Part shown: positions 8,631-19,937 of the stretch, piece after piece
Layout: each line of letters starts with the position of its first letter
Position numbering within the stretch: position 1 is the first letter of the stretch
Made by a program: the position numbers and the translations under genes
Assembly: GCF_026712245.1 (NCBI RefSeq)
Contig: NZ_JAPPUY010000004.1
Span: 310,001-374,000 of the forward strand
Length of the DNA stretch: 64,000 bases
Direction: 5' to 3'
Origin: Roseateles hydrophilus
Lineage (GTDB): Bacteria; Pseudomonadota; Gammaproteobacteria; Burkholderiales; Burkholderiaceae_C
Notes under the pieces: generated by a model
The model's input: only the letters and a program-made list of their open reading frames with translations
Database searches by the model: none
What the model was told of the DNA's origin: nothing

Positions 8631-9398
8631 ATGAAACCCAAAGAAGCGCAGACGCCCGCGATCCAGGTGCTGGAGCGCATGTTCGCGCTGCTGGATGTGC
8701 TGGCCCAGCACCAGGACCCGGTGTCGCTGAAGGCGCTGTCCGAGGCCACCGGCCTGCACCCCTCGACGGCACATCGCATTCTGAATGACCTGACGCTGGG
8801 GCGTTTCGTCGACCGCCCCGAGGCAGGAAGCTACCGCCTGGGCATGCGCATGCTGGAGCTGGGCAACCTCGTGAAGGCCCGGCTGGACGTGCGCGATGCC
8901 GCACTGCCGGCCATGCGCGAGCTCCACAAGTTCACCCACCAGCCGGTCAACCTGTCGGTGCGCCAGGGCGACGAGATCGTCTACATCGAGCGCACCTACT
9001 CCGAGCGCTCTGGCATGCAGGTCGTGCGGGCCGTCGGCGGCCGCGCGCCGCTGCACCTCACCTCGGTGGGCAAGTTGTTCCTCGCCAGCGACGACAGCCT
9101 GCGCGTGCGCGCCTACGCCACGCGCACCGGCCTGGCCGGCCACACGCGCAACAGCCTGACCGAGGTCGGCGCGCTGGAGCGCGAGCTCGCGGCCGTGCGC
9201 CAGCGCGGCATCGCGCGCGACGACGAGGAGCTGGAGCTGGGCGTGCGCTGCATGGCCGCCGGCATCTACGATGACCAGGCCAAGCTGGTGGCCGGCCTGT
9301 CCATCTCCGCGCCGGCCGACCGACTGGAGGAAGGCTGGGTGGTGCGGCTCAAGGAAACGGCAGCGCAGATCTCGGCGGCGCTCGGCTACCGCGGCTGA
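8631..9398 (+). CDS. IclR-family transcriptional regulator
   Basis: A 255-residue IclR regulator. Residues about 10-70 form the winged helix-turn-helix (PVSLKALSEATGLHPSTAHRILNDL as recognition region). The rest is the IclR effector domain, with the conserved RSGMQVVRAVGGRAPLHLTSVGKLFLA stretch and the C-terminal GLSISAP segment. The effector is not predictable. ATG at 8631 is preceded not by a Shine-Dalgarno but by a -10-like GACAAT six bases upstream, so the mRNA could be leaderless. It is divergent from the TIGR03790 gene and followed by a strong bidirectional terminator. IclR members usually control a divergent neighbour, which would make the TIGR03790 gene a candidate target. Confidence 0.92.
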   Translation: MKPKEAQTPAIQVLERMFALLDVLAQHQDPVSLKALSEATGLHPSTAHRILNDLTLGRFVDRPEAGSYRLGMRMLELGNLVKARLDVRDAALPAMRELHKFTHQPVNLSVRQGDEIVYIERTYSERSGMQVVRAVGGRAPLHLTSVGKLFLASDDSLRVRAYATRTGLAGHTRNSLTEVGALERELAAVRQRGIARDDEELELGVRCMAAGIYDDQAKLVAGLSISAPADRLEEGWVVRLKETAAQISAALGYRG

Positions 9399-9416
9399 CT
9401 CAGCCCGTCACACCCG

Positions 9417-9456
9417 CCAAAACAAACGCGGCGCCTTGGCGCCGCGTTTGTTTTGG
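9417..9456. terminator. Bidirectional terminator between IclR and PBP7 genes
   Basis: This is a perfect 19-bp inverted repeat with a 2-base centre. The outer part is AT-rich (CCAAAACAAA / TTTGTTTTGG) and the inner part is GC-rich, so it has an oligo-T tail on both strands. It sits between two convergent genes. Confidence 0.93.
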
Positions 9457-9465
9457 CCTGCCGCC

Positions 9466-10476
9466 TCAGAGCTTGGCGGCAGCCGGCGCGTCGCCCTGCA
9501 GCGACGTGAGCCACTTGCGCATGCGCTCGGCGTCCGCGATCCGCGCGCTCTTGCCGCTCGAATCCAGGAACACCATGATGAGCTTGCGGCCCGCCATGCT
9601 GGCCTGCATGACGACGCACTTGCCGGCCTCGTTGATGAAGCCGGTCTTCTGCAGGCCGATGTCCCACAGCGGGTTGGCCAGCAGCCCGTTGGTGGAGCGG
9701 AACTGCACCATGCGCTTGCCCAGCGCCACGCGGGCCTCGCGCGAGGTGGACATGTCGCGCAGGATGGGCACCTGGCTGGTCACATCCACCAGCTTGGCCA
9801 GGTCGGCGGCGCTGCTTTGATTGCGGCTGGACAGGCCGGTGGGCTCGACGTAATGCGTGTCCGTCATGCCCAGGCTGGCAGCCTTGGCGTTCATGGCTGC
9901 CACGAAGGCGGTCAGGCCGCCGGGGTAATGCCGGCCAAGCGCATGGGCAGCGCGGTTCTCGCTGGACATCAGCGCCAGGTGCAGCATCTCGGCACGCGTC
10001 AGCGTCGTGCCGAAGGCCAGGCGTGAGCCGGTGTTCTTCTCGGTGTCCTTGTCCTCGACCGTGACGGTCAGCTTCTCGTCCATCGGCAGGCCGGATTCGA
10101 CGACCACCAAGGCCGTCATCAGCTTGGTGATGGACGCGATGGGCAGCACCGCCTGCGGGTTCTTAGAGAACAGCACCTCGTTGGTGTCCTGGTCCAGCAC
10201 ATAGGCGACGCTGGACTTGAGCGACAGCGGGTCGTCCGCCTCATGCAGGCCAGCCGCCTGGCCGAAGGTGGGCGCTGCGCGCACCACCGGCTTGCGCACG
10301 ACAACCGAACGCACCTTGCGCGTGGGCGCAGGCGCCGACTTGGCCTTGGTGACTTTGGCAACTTTGGCGGTCTTGGCCTTGGTGGGCTTGCTGGCAGCCG
10401 CGGATTGGGCCGCAGCGCTGTAGGACGACAGGCCCAGGCAAAGACTCAGGAAGGCGGCGGCGAATGGAATCTTCAA
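9466..10476 (-). CDS. pbpG: D-alanyl-D-alanine endopeptidase/carboxypeptidase (PBP7/8-like, S11)
   Basis: A 336-residue serine peptidase of family S11 that trims peptidoglycan cross-links in the periplasm. It has a signal peptide, then a long Lys/Ala-rich segment (residues about 25-65), then the catalytic domain: SITK with Ser115 and Lys118, SSEN as the SxN motif, and KTG near the C-terminal part (LQKTGFINEAG). No membrane anchor helix is evident at the C-terminus, which fits PBP7 rather than PBP5. TTG at 10476 is chosen because GGGGA lies five bases upstream; TTG at 10488, four codons earlier, is the alternative. A candidate promoter lies at 10501-10529. Confidence 0.9.
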   Translation of the reverse strand: MKIPFAAAFLSLCLGLSSYSAAAQSAAASKPTKAKTAKVAKVTKAKSAPAPTRKVRSVVVRKPVVRAAPTFGQAAGLHEADDPLSLKSSVAYVLDQDTNEVLFSKNPQAVLPIASITKLMTALVVVESGLPMDEKLTVTVEDKDTEKNTGSRLAFGTTLTRAEMLHLALMSSENRAAHALGRHYPGGLTAFVAAMNAKAASLGMTDTHYVEPTGLSSRNQSSAADLAKLVDVTSQVPILRDMSTSREARVALGKRMVQFRSTNGLLANPLWDIGLQKTGFINEAGKCVVMQASMAGRKLIMVFLDSSGKSARIADAERMRKWLTSLQGDAPAAAKL

Positions 10477-10500
10477 CGGTGTCCCCAACAGCAGAGCGGC

Positions 10501-10529
10501 AGTGTAAGTGACGCCAAAAACATCGACAA
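10501..10529 (-). promoter_or_regulatory. Candidate sigma-70 promoter for the PBP7-like gene
   Basis: On the minus strand, TTGTCG (10524-10529) and TACACT (10501-10506) are separated by exactly 17 bases, 24 bases upstream of the TTG start. Match to the -35/-10 consensus is moderate (3/6 and 4/6). Confidence 0.4.
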
Positions 10530-10805
10530 GATAAGAACTTAGGCCACAAACCTCAAGTGAGGTCTCGGGCCTGCCGTTCCCGGCCTGGCGGCGATTTCCG
10601 CGCGATCAAGTAGGCCTGGGCCGACGGCACAGCGGTATCGGGATCAGCCCGCAAGCGGCAGCCATCGCCCCACGCCTTGATTCTGTTGGCATCCACCCCG
10701 CCCGGTGCGGGGAGCACCCCGGCGTTTGCGCGCCAGATTCCACGCCATGCACCCAGGCGAAGCGCGCCGGCCGCCTCCCGGCGGCAGCCCGGTGCACCGC
10801 GCCGA
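10530..10805. other. Intergenic region between leuA and the PBP7-like gene
   Basis: About 330 bases separate the two genes. Apart from the promoter above and a small ACCTC/GAGGT hairpin at 10550-10563, I see no conserved element. Open frames here have no ribosome binding site or recognisable domain and the composition is like neighbouring DNA. No clear T-tailed terminator follows leuA. Confidence 0.4.
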
Positions 10806-12347
10806 TCAGCCCTGGGCGGCGACGCGTTCACCCTTGCTCTGCAGCTTGTTGAGGGCACTCAGGTAGGCCTTGGCGGACGCGACGACGATGTCCGGGTCCG
10901 CGCCCACGCCGTTGACGACGCGGCCGGCATGCTGCAGCCGCACCGTCACCTCGCCCTGGGACTCGGTGCTGCCGCCGGTGATGGCATTGACCGAGTACAG
11001 CAGCATCTCGGCGCCGGACTGCACGACCGACTCGATGGCCTGCAGCGTCGCGTCCACCGGGCCGTTGCCGTCGCTCTCGGCGCGGTGCTCCTGCGCCCCC
11101 ATCGCAAAGACGATGGCGGCGTGCGGGCGCTCGCCGGTCTCGCTGCGCTGGGACAGCGACAGCAGCCGGAAATGCTCCTGCTCGGACGTGACGGACTCGT
11201 CCATGACGAGGGCGATGATGTCCTCGTCGAAGATCTCGTTCTTGCGGTCGGCCAGGTCCTTGAAGCGCACAAAGGCCGCGTTGACCTCGGCCTCGCTCTC
11301 CAGCTGGATGCCCAGTTCCTGCAGGCGCTGCTTGAAGGCGTTGCGCCCCGAAAGCTTGCCCAGCACGATCTTGTTGGCCGCCCAGCCCACGTCCTCGGCG
11401 CGCATGATCTCGTAGGTGTCGCGCGCCTTCAGCACGCCGTCCTGGTGAATGCCACTCGCATGCGCGAAGGCATTCGCGCCGACGACGGCCTTGTTGGGCT
11501 GCACGACGAAGCCGGTGGTCTGCGACACCAGCTTGGAGGCGGGCACGATCTGCGAGGTCTCGATGCCGACATCCAGGCCGAAGTAGTCACGCCGCGTCTT
11601 GACGGCCATGACGACCTCTTCGAGCGAGCAGTTGCCGGCGCGCTCGCCCAGGCCGTTGATGGTGCACTCGATCTGCCGTGCCCCGCCGATCTTCACGCCG
11701 GCCAGCGAGTTGGCCACCGCCATGCCCAGGTCGTTGTGGCAGTGCACGCTCCAGACGGCCTTGTCAGAGTTGGGCACCTTCTCGCGCAGGCGGCGGATGA
11801 AGTCGCCGTAGAGCTCGGGGATGCCGTAGCCGACCGTATCCGGGATGTTGATGGTGCCGGCGCCTTCGCGGATCACGGCTTCGCAGACGCGGGCGAGGAA
11901 GTCGATGTCCGAGCGGTAGCCATCCTCGGGCGAGAACTCGATGTCGCCGCACAGGTTGCGGGCGAAACGCACCGCCAGCGTCGCCTGGTCCAGCACCTGC
12001 TCGCGCGTCATGCGCAGCTTCTTCTCCATGTGGAGTTCGCTGGTGGCGATGAAGGTATGGATGCGCGCGCGGTTGGCGGGCTGCAGCGCCTCGGCGGCGC
12101 GCGCGATGTCGCGGTCATTGGCGCGGGCCAGCGAGCAAATGGTGCTGTCCTTCACGGCCGCGGCAATGGCACGCACGGCCTCGAAGTCACCGTTGCTGGA
12201 CGCGGCGAAGCCGGCCTCGATGACGTCGACCTTCATGCGCTCCAGCTGACGCGCGATGCGCAGCTTCTCGTCACGCGTCATGGACGCGCCGGGCGACTGT
12301 TCGCCGTCACGCAGCGTGGTGTCGAAGATGATGAGCTTGTCGGTCAT
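10806..12347 (-). CDS. leuA: 2-isopropylmalate synthase (LeuA type 1)
   Basis: A 513-residue cytosolic enzyme joining acetyl-CoA and 2-oxoisovalerate, the first committed leucine step. The HMGL-like barrel begins with [13 protein letters not shown] (residues 8-20). [13 protein letters not shown] supplies the metal-binding His pair, and [11 protein letters not shown] follows. The C-terminal leucine-binding regulatory domain is present, with [14 protein letters not shown] and [11 protein letters not shown]. The start ATG overlaps the stop of the upstream paralogue by four bases, so both synthases come from one transcript behind the leucine leader at 14154-14213. Two coupled paralogous synthases of different type is unusual. 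This one matches the ~510-residue enterobacterial-type enzyme. Confidence 0.95.
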   Translation of the reverse strand: MTDKLIIFDTTLRDGEQSPGASMTRDEKLRIARQLERMKVDVIEAGFAASSNGDFEAVRAIAAAVKDSTICSLARANDRDIARAAEALQPANRARIHTFIATSELHMEKKLRMTREQVLDQATLAVRFARNLCGDIEFSPEDGYRSDIDFLARVCEAVIREGAGTINIPDTVGYGIPELYGDFIRRLREKVPNSDKAVWSVHCHNDLGMAVANSLAGVKIGGARQIECTINGLGERAGNCSLEEVVMAVKTRRDYFGLDVGIETSQIVPASKLVSQTTGFVVQPNKAVVGANAFAHASGIHQDGVLKARDTYEIMRAEDVGWAANKIVLGKLSGRNAFKQRLQELGIQLESEAEVNAAFVRFKDLADRKNEIFDEDIIALVMDESVTSEQEHFRLLSLSQRSETGERPHAAIVFAMGAQEHRAESDGNGPVDATLQAIESVVQSGAEMLLYSVNAITGGSTESQGEVTVRLQHAGRVVNGVGADPDIVVASAKAYLSALNKLQSKGERVAAQG

Positions 12348-14032
12348 TGCGCGTTTTCCTCTCGTTGTTGGGGCACGGTCACCGGCGCGCGCGCCAGGCC
12401 GGACAGGACGGCCTGCATGGACGCACGCACGATGCTGCCATCGATGCCCACGCCGTGGCGCGTCACGTCGCCGACACGGATTTCCAGATAAGCCACGGCG
12501 CGGGCATCGGCACCGCTGCCGATGGCGTGCTCGTGATAGTCCAGCACACGCACGTCCTCGCCGAGCCGGGTGGACAGAGCCTGCACGAAGGCGTCGATGG
12601 GGCCGTTGCCCTCGCCCTGCACATGGCCCACCCAGCCGCCCAGCACGACCTCGGCCGACACCCGCATCGTGCCGCCCGCGACCTCGCTCATCTGCGGCTG
12701 CACCACGGCGGCGGCGGCATCGCCGATGCCGTACTCGCGCTCGAAGATGGCGTAGATGTCGGCTGCGGTCAGCTCCTTGCCAGCGTCGTCCATCACGCGC
12801 TGAACCACCTGGCTGAACTCGATCTGCAGCCGCCGCGGCAGTTCCAGGCCGTACTCGGCCTCCAGCAGGTAGGCAATGCCGCCCTTGCCCGACTGGCTGT
12901 TCACGCGGATGACCGCGTCATAGCTGCGTCCCAGGTCCTTGGGGTCGACGGGCAGATAAGGCATGTCCCAGATGTCGCCGTCCTTGCGGGCCGCGAAGGC
13001 CTTCTTGATGGCGTCCTGGTGGGAGCCGGAGAAGGAGGTGTACACGAGATCGCCCACGTAGGGGTGGCGTGGGTGGACCGGGATCTGCGTGCAGTGCTCA
13101 ACGCAGCGGCGCACCTCGTCGATGTCCGAGAAGTCCAGCTGCGGGTCCACACCCTGGGTGTAGAGATTGAGGGCGATGTTGACGAGGTCGACGTTGCCGG
13201 TGCGCTCGCCGTTGCCGAACAGGCAGCCTTCGATGCGGTCGGCACCGGCCATCAGTGCCAGCTCGCCGGCCGCCGTGCCCGTGCCGCGGTCGTTGTGGGG
13301 GTGCACGGACAACACGATGCTGTCGCGCCGCTCCAGGTGGCGGTGCATCCACTCGATCATGTCGGCAAAGATGTTGGGCGTGCTGTGCTCGACGGTGGAC
13401 GGCAGGTTGATGATGCACTTGCGCTCGGGCGTGGGCGCCCAGACTTCCGTGACCGCGTCGACGACGCGCTTGCTGAAGGCCAGCTCCGTGCCGGAGAACA
13501 TCTCGGGCGAGTACTCGAAGCGCCAGTCGGTGCCGGGGCGCGCATCGGCCAGTTCCTTGATCTGGCGGGCATGCGTGGCGGCGAGTTCGACGATGCCGTC
13601 TTCGTCCTGCCCCAGCACGACGCGTCGCATGATGAGCGCGACCGCGTTGTAGACGTGCACGATCACGCGCTTGGCGCCGTCCAGCGCCTCAAAGGTGCGC
13701 TCGATCAGGTGGCTGCGCGCCTGCGTCAGCACCTGGATGCTGACGTCGTCGGGGATGTGGCCACCGTCGATGAGCAGGCGAACGAAGTCGAACTCGGTCT
13801 GCGACGCCGACGGGAAACCGACCTCGATCTCCTTGAAGCCGATCTTCACCAGCTGCTGGAACATGCGCAGCTTGCGCGCGATGTCCATGGGCTCGATGAG
13901 GGCCTGGTTGCCGTCACGCAGGTCGGTGCTCAGCCAGATCGGCGCACGGGTCAGCACGGCATCGGGCCAGGTGCGGTCCGGCAGTGCGATCGGGGCGAAG
14001 GGGCGGTACTTGAGCTGCGGTTGCTTCAACAT
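12344..14032 (-). CDS. leuA: 2-isopropylmalate synthase (LeuA type 2)
   Basis: A 562-residue member of the longer LeuA class. N-terminal [16 protein letters not shown] leads into [17 protein letters not shown], the catalytic Arg-Asp motif in its type-2 form. [44 protein letters not shown] carries the metal-binding His pair. The C-terminal regulatory domain has [14 protein letters not shown] and [14 protein letters not shown]. The start is ATG at 14032, which matches the usual MLKxPxxKYRPF beginning; a GTG at 14083 would add 17 residues overlapping the attenuator hairpin. It is first in the operon, directly after the leucine leader, and overlaps leuA type 1 by ATGA. Confidence 0.94.
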   Translation of the reverse strand: MLKQPQLKYRPFAPIALPDRTWPDAVLTRAPIWLSTDLRDGNQALIEPMDIARKLRMFQQLVKIGFKEIEVGFPSASQTEFDFVRLLIDGGHIPDDVSIQVLTQARSHLIERTFEALDGAKRVIVHVYNAVALIMRRVVLGQDEDGIVELAATHARQIKELADARPGTDWRFEYSPEMFSGTELAFSKRVVDAVTEVWAPTPERKCIINLPSTVEHSTPNIFADMIEWMHRHLERRDSIVLSVHPHNDRGTGTAAGELALMAGADRIEGCLFGNGERTGNVDLVNIALNLYTQGVDPQLDFSDIDEVRRCVEHCTQIPVHPRHPYVGDLVYTSFSGSHQDAIKKAFAARKDGDIWDMPYLPVDPKDLGRSYDAVIRVNSQSGKGGIAYLLEAEYGLELPRRLQIEFSQVVQRVMDDAGKELTAADIYAIFEREYGIGDAAAAVVQPQMSEVAGGTMRVSAEVVLGGWVGHVQGEGNGPIDAFVQALSTRLGEDVRVLDYHEHAIGSGADARAVAYLEIRVGDVTRHGVGIDGSIVRASMQAVLSGLARAPVTVPQQREENAQ

Positions 14033-14076
14033 GGGAGGTCCATCCGAGAGGTGGGTGGCGCAACCGGCAGCCTTGG

Positions 14077-14115
14077 AAAACACGAACGGCCCGCTGCGGT
14101 TGCAAACGGGCCGTT
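14077..14115 (-). terminator. Leucine attenuator terminator hairpin
   Basis: On the minus strand AACGGCCCG (14107-14115) pairs perfectly with CGGGCCGTT (14085-14093), a 9-bp stem with a 13-base loop, followed by CGTGTTTT (T-run at 14077-14080). It lies between the leucine leader peptide and leuA type 2, where an attenuator terminator is expected. The competing antiterminator helix was not resolved by eye. Confidence 0.7.
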
Positions 14116-14153
14116 GGGGTCAGGGGAGCGTGCGTGCGAACAGGCGTGACTGA

Positions 14154-14213
14154 CTAGCGAACCCGTGGTTCCTCTAGGGCTAGTAGCAGTTGAATTCGCG
14201 CGGCGCCTTGCAT
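14154..14213 (-). CDS. leuL: Leucine operon leader peptide (19 aa)
   Basis: The minus-strand frame reads MQGAARIQLLLALEEPRVR then TAG. Four leucine codons (CTG CTA CTA, GCC, CTA) cluster in five positions, and three are CTA, a codon rare in GC-rich DNA. This is the design of a ribosome-stalling leader: charged tRNA-Leu shortage would stall translation at the Leu run and change folding before the 14077-14115 terminator. No Shine-Dalgarno precedes the ATG. The predicted -10 box ends eight bases upstream, so the transcript may begin at or just before the start codon. The frame is too short for gene finders. Confidence 0.75.
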   Translation of the reverse strand: MQGAARIQLLLALEEPRVR

Positions 14214-14221
14214 GGGGCTGG

Positions 14222-14249
14222 AATCTAGCACGAACGCCTATTGATGCAA
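14222..14249 (-). promoter_or_regulatory. Promoter of the leucine leader-leuA-leuA operon
   Basis: On the minus strand TTGCAT (14244-14249), a 16-base spacer and an extended -10 TGCTAGATT (hexamer 14222-14227) lie immediately upstream of the leader peptide. The -35 box falls within the last codons of pssA, so the leu operon would have its own promoter within the end of the upstream gene. Confidence 0.6.
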
Positions 14250-15062
14250 GCCGCGCTCATCGGGCTCGTCGGTGCTTGTGGAGATGACCGAAACCGGCTT
14301 GCCCTTGGCCTTGCGCCAGGCATAGATGACATAGCCCGACAGGCCGTAAACACAGAAGGCACCGAACAAAACGCGCGATGGGTCCAGTGCCGCCAGACCA
14401 ATGGCGAGCATGATCAGCACCAGCACGATGAAGGGCACGCTGCGCCGCCGATCGAAGACTTTGAAGCTGTAGAAGGGCGCATTCGTGACCATCGAAAGCC
14501 CGGCGAACAGCGTGACGCCGTAGGCCGTCCAGGCCACCCAGCCGCCCGGCTCGACACCGCTGTAGCTGGCTTGATCCACCACGGCCCAGATCAGGCCGAT
14601 GACCAGCGCCGCCGCCGCCGGGCTGGGCAAGCCCTGGAAATAGCGCTTGTCGACCACGCCGATGTTGACGTTGAAGCGCGCCAGCCGCAGCGCCGCACCG
14701 GCGATGTAGACAAAGGCCGGGATCCAGCCCGGCTTGCCCATGTCCTTCAGCGCCCACATGTAGACGATCAGGGCTGGCGCAGCGCCGAATGCCACCATGT
14801 CGGACAGGCTGTCCATCTGCTCGCCAAACGCGGACTGCGTGTTGGTCATGCGCGCGACACGGCCATCCAAACTGTCCAGGATGGCGGCGGCGAAGATGGC
14901 CACGCAGGCCACCTCAAACCGGCCATTCATGGCCATCACGATGGCGTAGAAGGCACTGAACAGCGAAGCCAGCGTGATGGCATTGGGCAGCGCGTAAATG
15001 CCTTTGCGGCGGGGGCGGACAGCGAGGCTGGGCTCGTCGTCCTCGATAGGGTCAGGAGTCAT
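14238..15062 (-). CDS. pssA: CDP-diacylglycerol-serine O-phosphatidyltransferase
   Basis: A 274-residue integral membrane enzyme making phosphatidylserine, the precursor of phosphatidylethanolamine. The CDP-alcohol phosphotransferase motif is complete: DGRVARMTNTQSAFGEQMDSLSD near residues 65-87 gives DG-x2-AR-x8-G-x3-D-x3-D. Several hydrophobic helices follow (IVYMWAL, AALVIGLIWAVV, FIVLVLIMLAIGLAAL). The ATG at 15062 sits soon after the ilvC terminator, so pssA likely has its own promoter. Its last codons contain the -35 box of the leu promoter. The length is typical of the proteobacterial membrane-type enzyme (not the E. coli PLD-like PssA). Confidence 0.93.
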   Translation of the reverse strand: MTPDPIEDDEPSLAVRPRRKGIYALPNAITLASLFSAFYAIVMAMNGRFEVACVAIFAAAILDSLDGRVARMTNTQSAFGEQMDSLSDMVAFGAAPALIVYMWALKDMGKPGWIPAFVYIAGAALRLARFNVNIGVVDKRYFQGLPSPAAAALVIGLIWAVVDQASYSGVEPGGWVAWTAYGVTLFAGLSMVTNAPFYSFKVFDRRRSVPFIVLVLIMLAIGLAALDPSRVLFGAFCVYGLSGYVIYAWRKAKGKPVSVISTSTDEPDERGLHQ

Positions 15063-15083
15063 GGCCGGCAGGATAGCAGCGCG

Positions 15084-15122
15084 ACAAAAGCAAAAGGCCG
15101 CGCCCTCGCGGACGCGGCCTTT
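15084..15122 (-). terminator. Terminator downstream of ilvC
   Basis: AAAGGCCGCG (15093-15102) pairs perfectly with CGCGGCCTTT (15113-15122). On the minus strand the stem is followed by TTTTGCTTTTG. It closes the ilvBNC operon and separates it from pssA. Confidence 0.88.
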
Positions 15123-15138
15123 CTCAGGGAGCCCAGGC

Positions 15139-16716
<1,578 letters not shown>

Positions 16717-16859
16717 TCAGCGCCACCGGCGGTAACCGGCGCGCCTTGGCAGCGGGTTCGATTCAGTCAGAGGAGGCCTGCCGGGTCGGCTGTGCCCGCC
16801 ATCCGCCGCCGGCATCAACGAGGGCGGCAACCCTCGCCAACACCTGCGGCTTCAGCCGG

Positions 16860-18647
<1,788 letters not shown>

Positions 18648-18737
18648 TTTTTAGAACCTCTGTGAATTTCTCTAACGAAAAACCATTGGTGCCCCTCTTC
18701 TCGCCCTCGTGAGGCGGATTCGGAGCCTGCGCGGTCA

Positions 18738-18797
18738 TCAGATGACGCCCCAGTCGGGCGGCCACTGGGAGACCAGACTCATTGTGCGAAGCAGCAT
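18738..18797 (-). CDS. Possible ilv leader peptide (19 aa)
   Basis: The minus-strand frame reads MLLRTMSLVSQWPPDWGVI then TGA. Six of 19 residues are Leu, Val or Ile, and an internal ATG gives a 14-residue version. It lies 90 bases upstream of ilvB with a CCCAGT/ACTGGG hairpin overlapping its second half. The branched-chain codons are not in one tight run, and I find no convincing T-tailed terminator before ilvB, so this is a candidate only. A CATAAT box overlaps its start. Confidence 0.3.
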   Translation of the reverse strand: MLLRTMSLVSQWPPDWGVI

Positions 18798-18875
18798 TAT
18801 GCCGACGGAAAAGCGTCGAGCCTTCGTATGAGACGAATGCCATAATCCGCGCCGCTCCTTGCGACGCCTTCAGCC

Positions 18876-19442
18876 TTGGCCACCGACAAAGAACTCAACG
18901 ATTTCCTGCGCAACGTGGACCGCCGCGCATTCAAACGCACGGCCTACCTCGTCCGCGACGACGATGCCGCGCTGGACATCGTGCAGGACGCCATGATCAA
19001 GCTGGCCGAGAACTACTTCGACCGCCCGGCGGCGGAGTTGCCCCTGCTGTTCCAGCGCATCCTGTCCAACGCCACGATGGACTATTTCCGTCGGCAGAAG
19101 ACACGCAACGCCGTCATGACCAACATGTCGGAGTTCGAAGGCGGTGGCGCCGACGACGACTTCGACCTGCTGGAAGTGCTGGAAACCCAGGACGGCGCGC
19201 TCGGCGCCCTGAGTGCGGCCGATGAGGTCAGCCGCGCACAGATCTTGCAGCGCATTGACGCGGAGGTGCAGGAACTGCCTGCCCGTCAACGCGAAGCCTT
19301 CCTGCTGCGTTACTGGGAGGAACTGGATGTTGCCGAGACTGCCGCCGTGATGGGTTGCTCCGAGGGCAGCGTGAAAACGCACTGCTCCCGGGCCGCTCAC
19401 GCATTGGCGAAAGCGCTCAAGGCCAAGGGGATCACGCTATGA
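18876..19442 (+). CDS. RNA polymerase sigma factor (sigma-70 family, ECF-like)
   Basis: A 188-residue two-domain sigma factor. Region 2 spans about residues 15-85 (AYLVRDDDAALDIVQDAMIKLAENY ... LFQRILSNATMDYFRRQKTR) and region 4 about 125-180 (LQRIDAEVQELPARQREAFLLRYWEELDVAETAAVMGCSEGSVKTHCSRAAHALAKAL). The start appears to be TTG at 18876, giving MATDKELNDFL; no strong Shine-Dalgarno is visible. It is divergent from ilvB. Its stop overlaps the next start (ATGA), making it first of a coupled set with DUF3619, DUF3106, RDD and DgkA genes. The product of the next gene, a small bitopic membrane protein, is a candidate anti-sigma factor by position. Confidence 0.88.
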   Translation: MATDKELNDFLRNVDRRAFKRTAYLVRDDDAALDIVQDAMIKLAENYFDRPAAELPLLFQRILSNATMDYFRRQKTRNAVMTNMSEFEGGGADDDFDLLEVLETQDGALGALSAADEVSRAQILQRIDAEVQELPARQREAFLLRYWEELDVAETAAVMGCSEGSVKTHCSRAAHALAKALKAKGITL

Positions 19443-19933
19443 AGTCGCCAAATTTTTCTGCCCCTGCTGACGAACTCGACGCCCGCGTCTCGCGCTTTGG
19501 CCGCCAGGTGGCGGCCGGCCTGACCGAGCACAGCGCGGCGTTGCCGCACGACGTGGCCGAACGGCTGCGCTTCGCGCGTGAGCAGGCGCTCGCGCGCGCC
19601 GCCCAGGCCCGCGCGGCCCAGGCAGCCAGCGCGCCGGCCGCCGTGGTGATCGCCCAGGCCGAGGCGACGCTGGCACTGGGCGGCGACGGCCGCCATGGCG
19701 GCGGCAATGGCGGCACAGGCGGCACAGGCGGCAACGGTTTGTGGGCCAAGCTGGTGTCGGCGTTGCCGCTGATGCTGCTGGTGGCGGGTTTGATGCTGAT
19801 GCAGCGCAGCCACATGAACGAACAGATCGCTGCCACCGCCGAGGTCGACTCCGAACTGCTCAGCGACAGCCTGCCGCCTGCCGCCTTCAGCGACCCCGGC
19901 TTTGCCGAGTTCCTGCGCGATGCCGAAGAATGA
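19439..19933 (+). CDS. DUF3619-family membrane protein (candidate anti-sigma factor)
   Basis: A 164-residue protein with an N-terminal Ala-rich, soluble, probably cytoplasmic part (residues 1-100, including a Gly-rich linker), one transmembrane helix (LVSALPLMLLVAGLMLMQ near 103-120), and a short outer tail ending DPGFAEFLRDAEE, which I associate with the DUF3619 family. The function is unknown. Overlap of its ATG with the sigma-factor stop and its single-pass topology resemble anti-sigma factors, but no ZAS or other known anti-sigma motif is visible. That role is inference from position only. Confidence 0.8.
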   Translation: MKSPNFSAPADELDARVSRFGRQVAAGLTEHSAALPHDVAERLRFAREQALARAAQARAAQAASAPAAVVIAQAEATLALGGDGRHGGGNGGTGGTGGNGLWAKLVSALPLMLLVAGLMLMQRSHMNEQIAATAEVDSELLSDSLPPAAFSDPGFAEFLRDAEE

Positions 19934-19937
19934 CCGC

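Noticed and set aside
10553-10858. Open frames in the leuA-PBP7 spacer
   Set aside because: No ribosome binding site, no domain, Arg/Ala/Pro-rich GC-driven composition.
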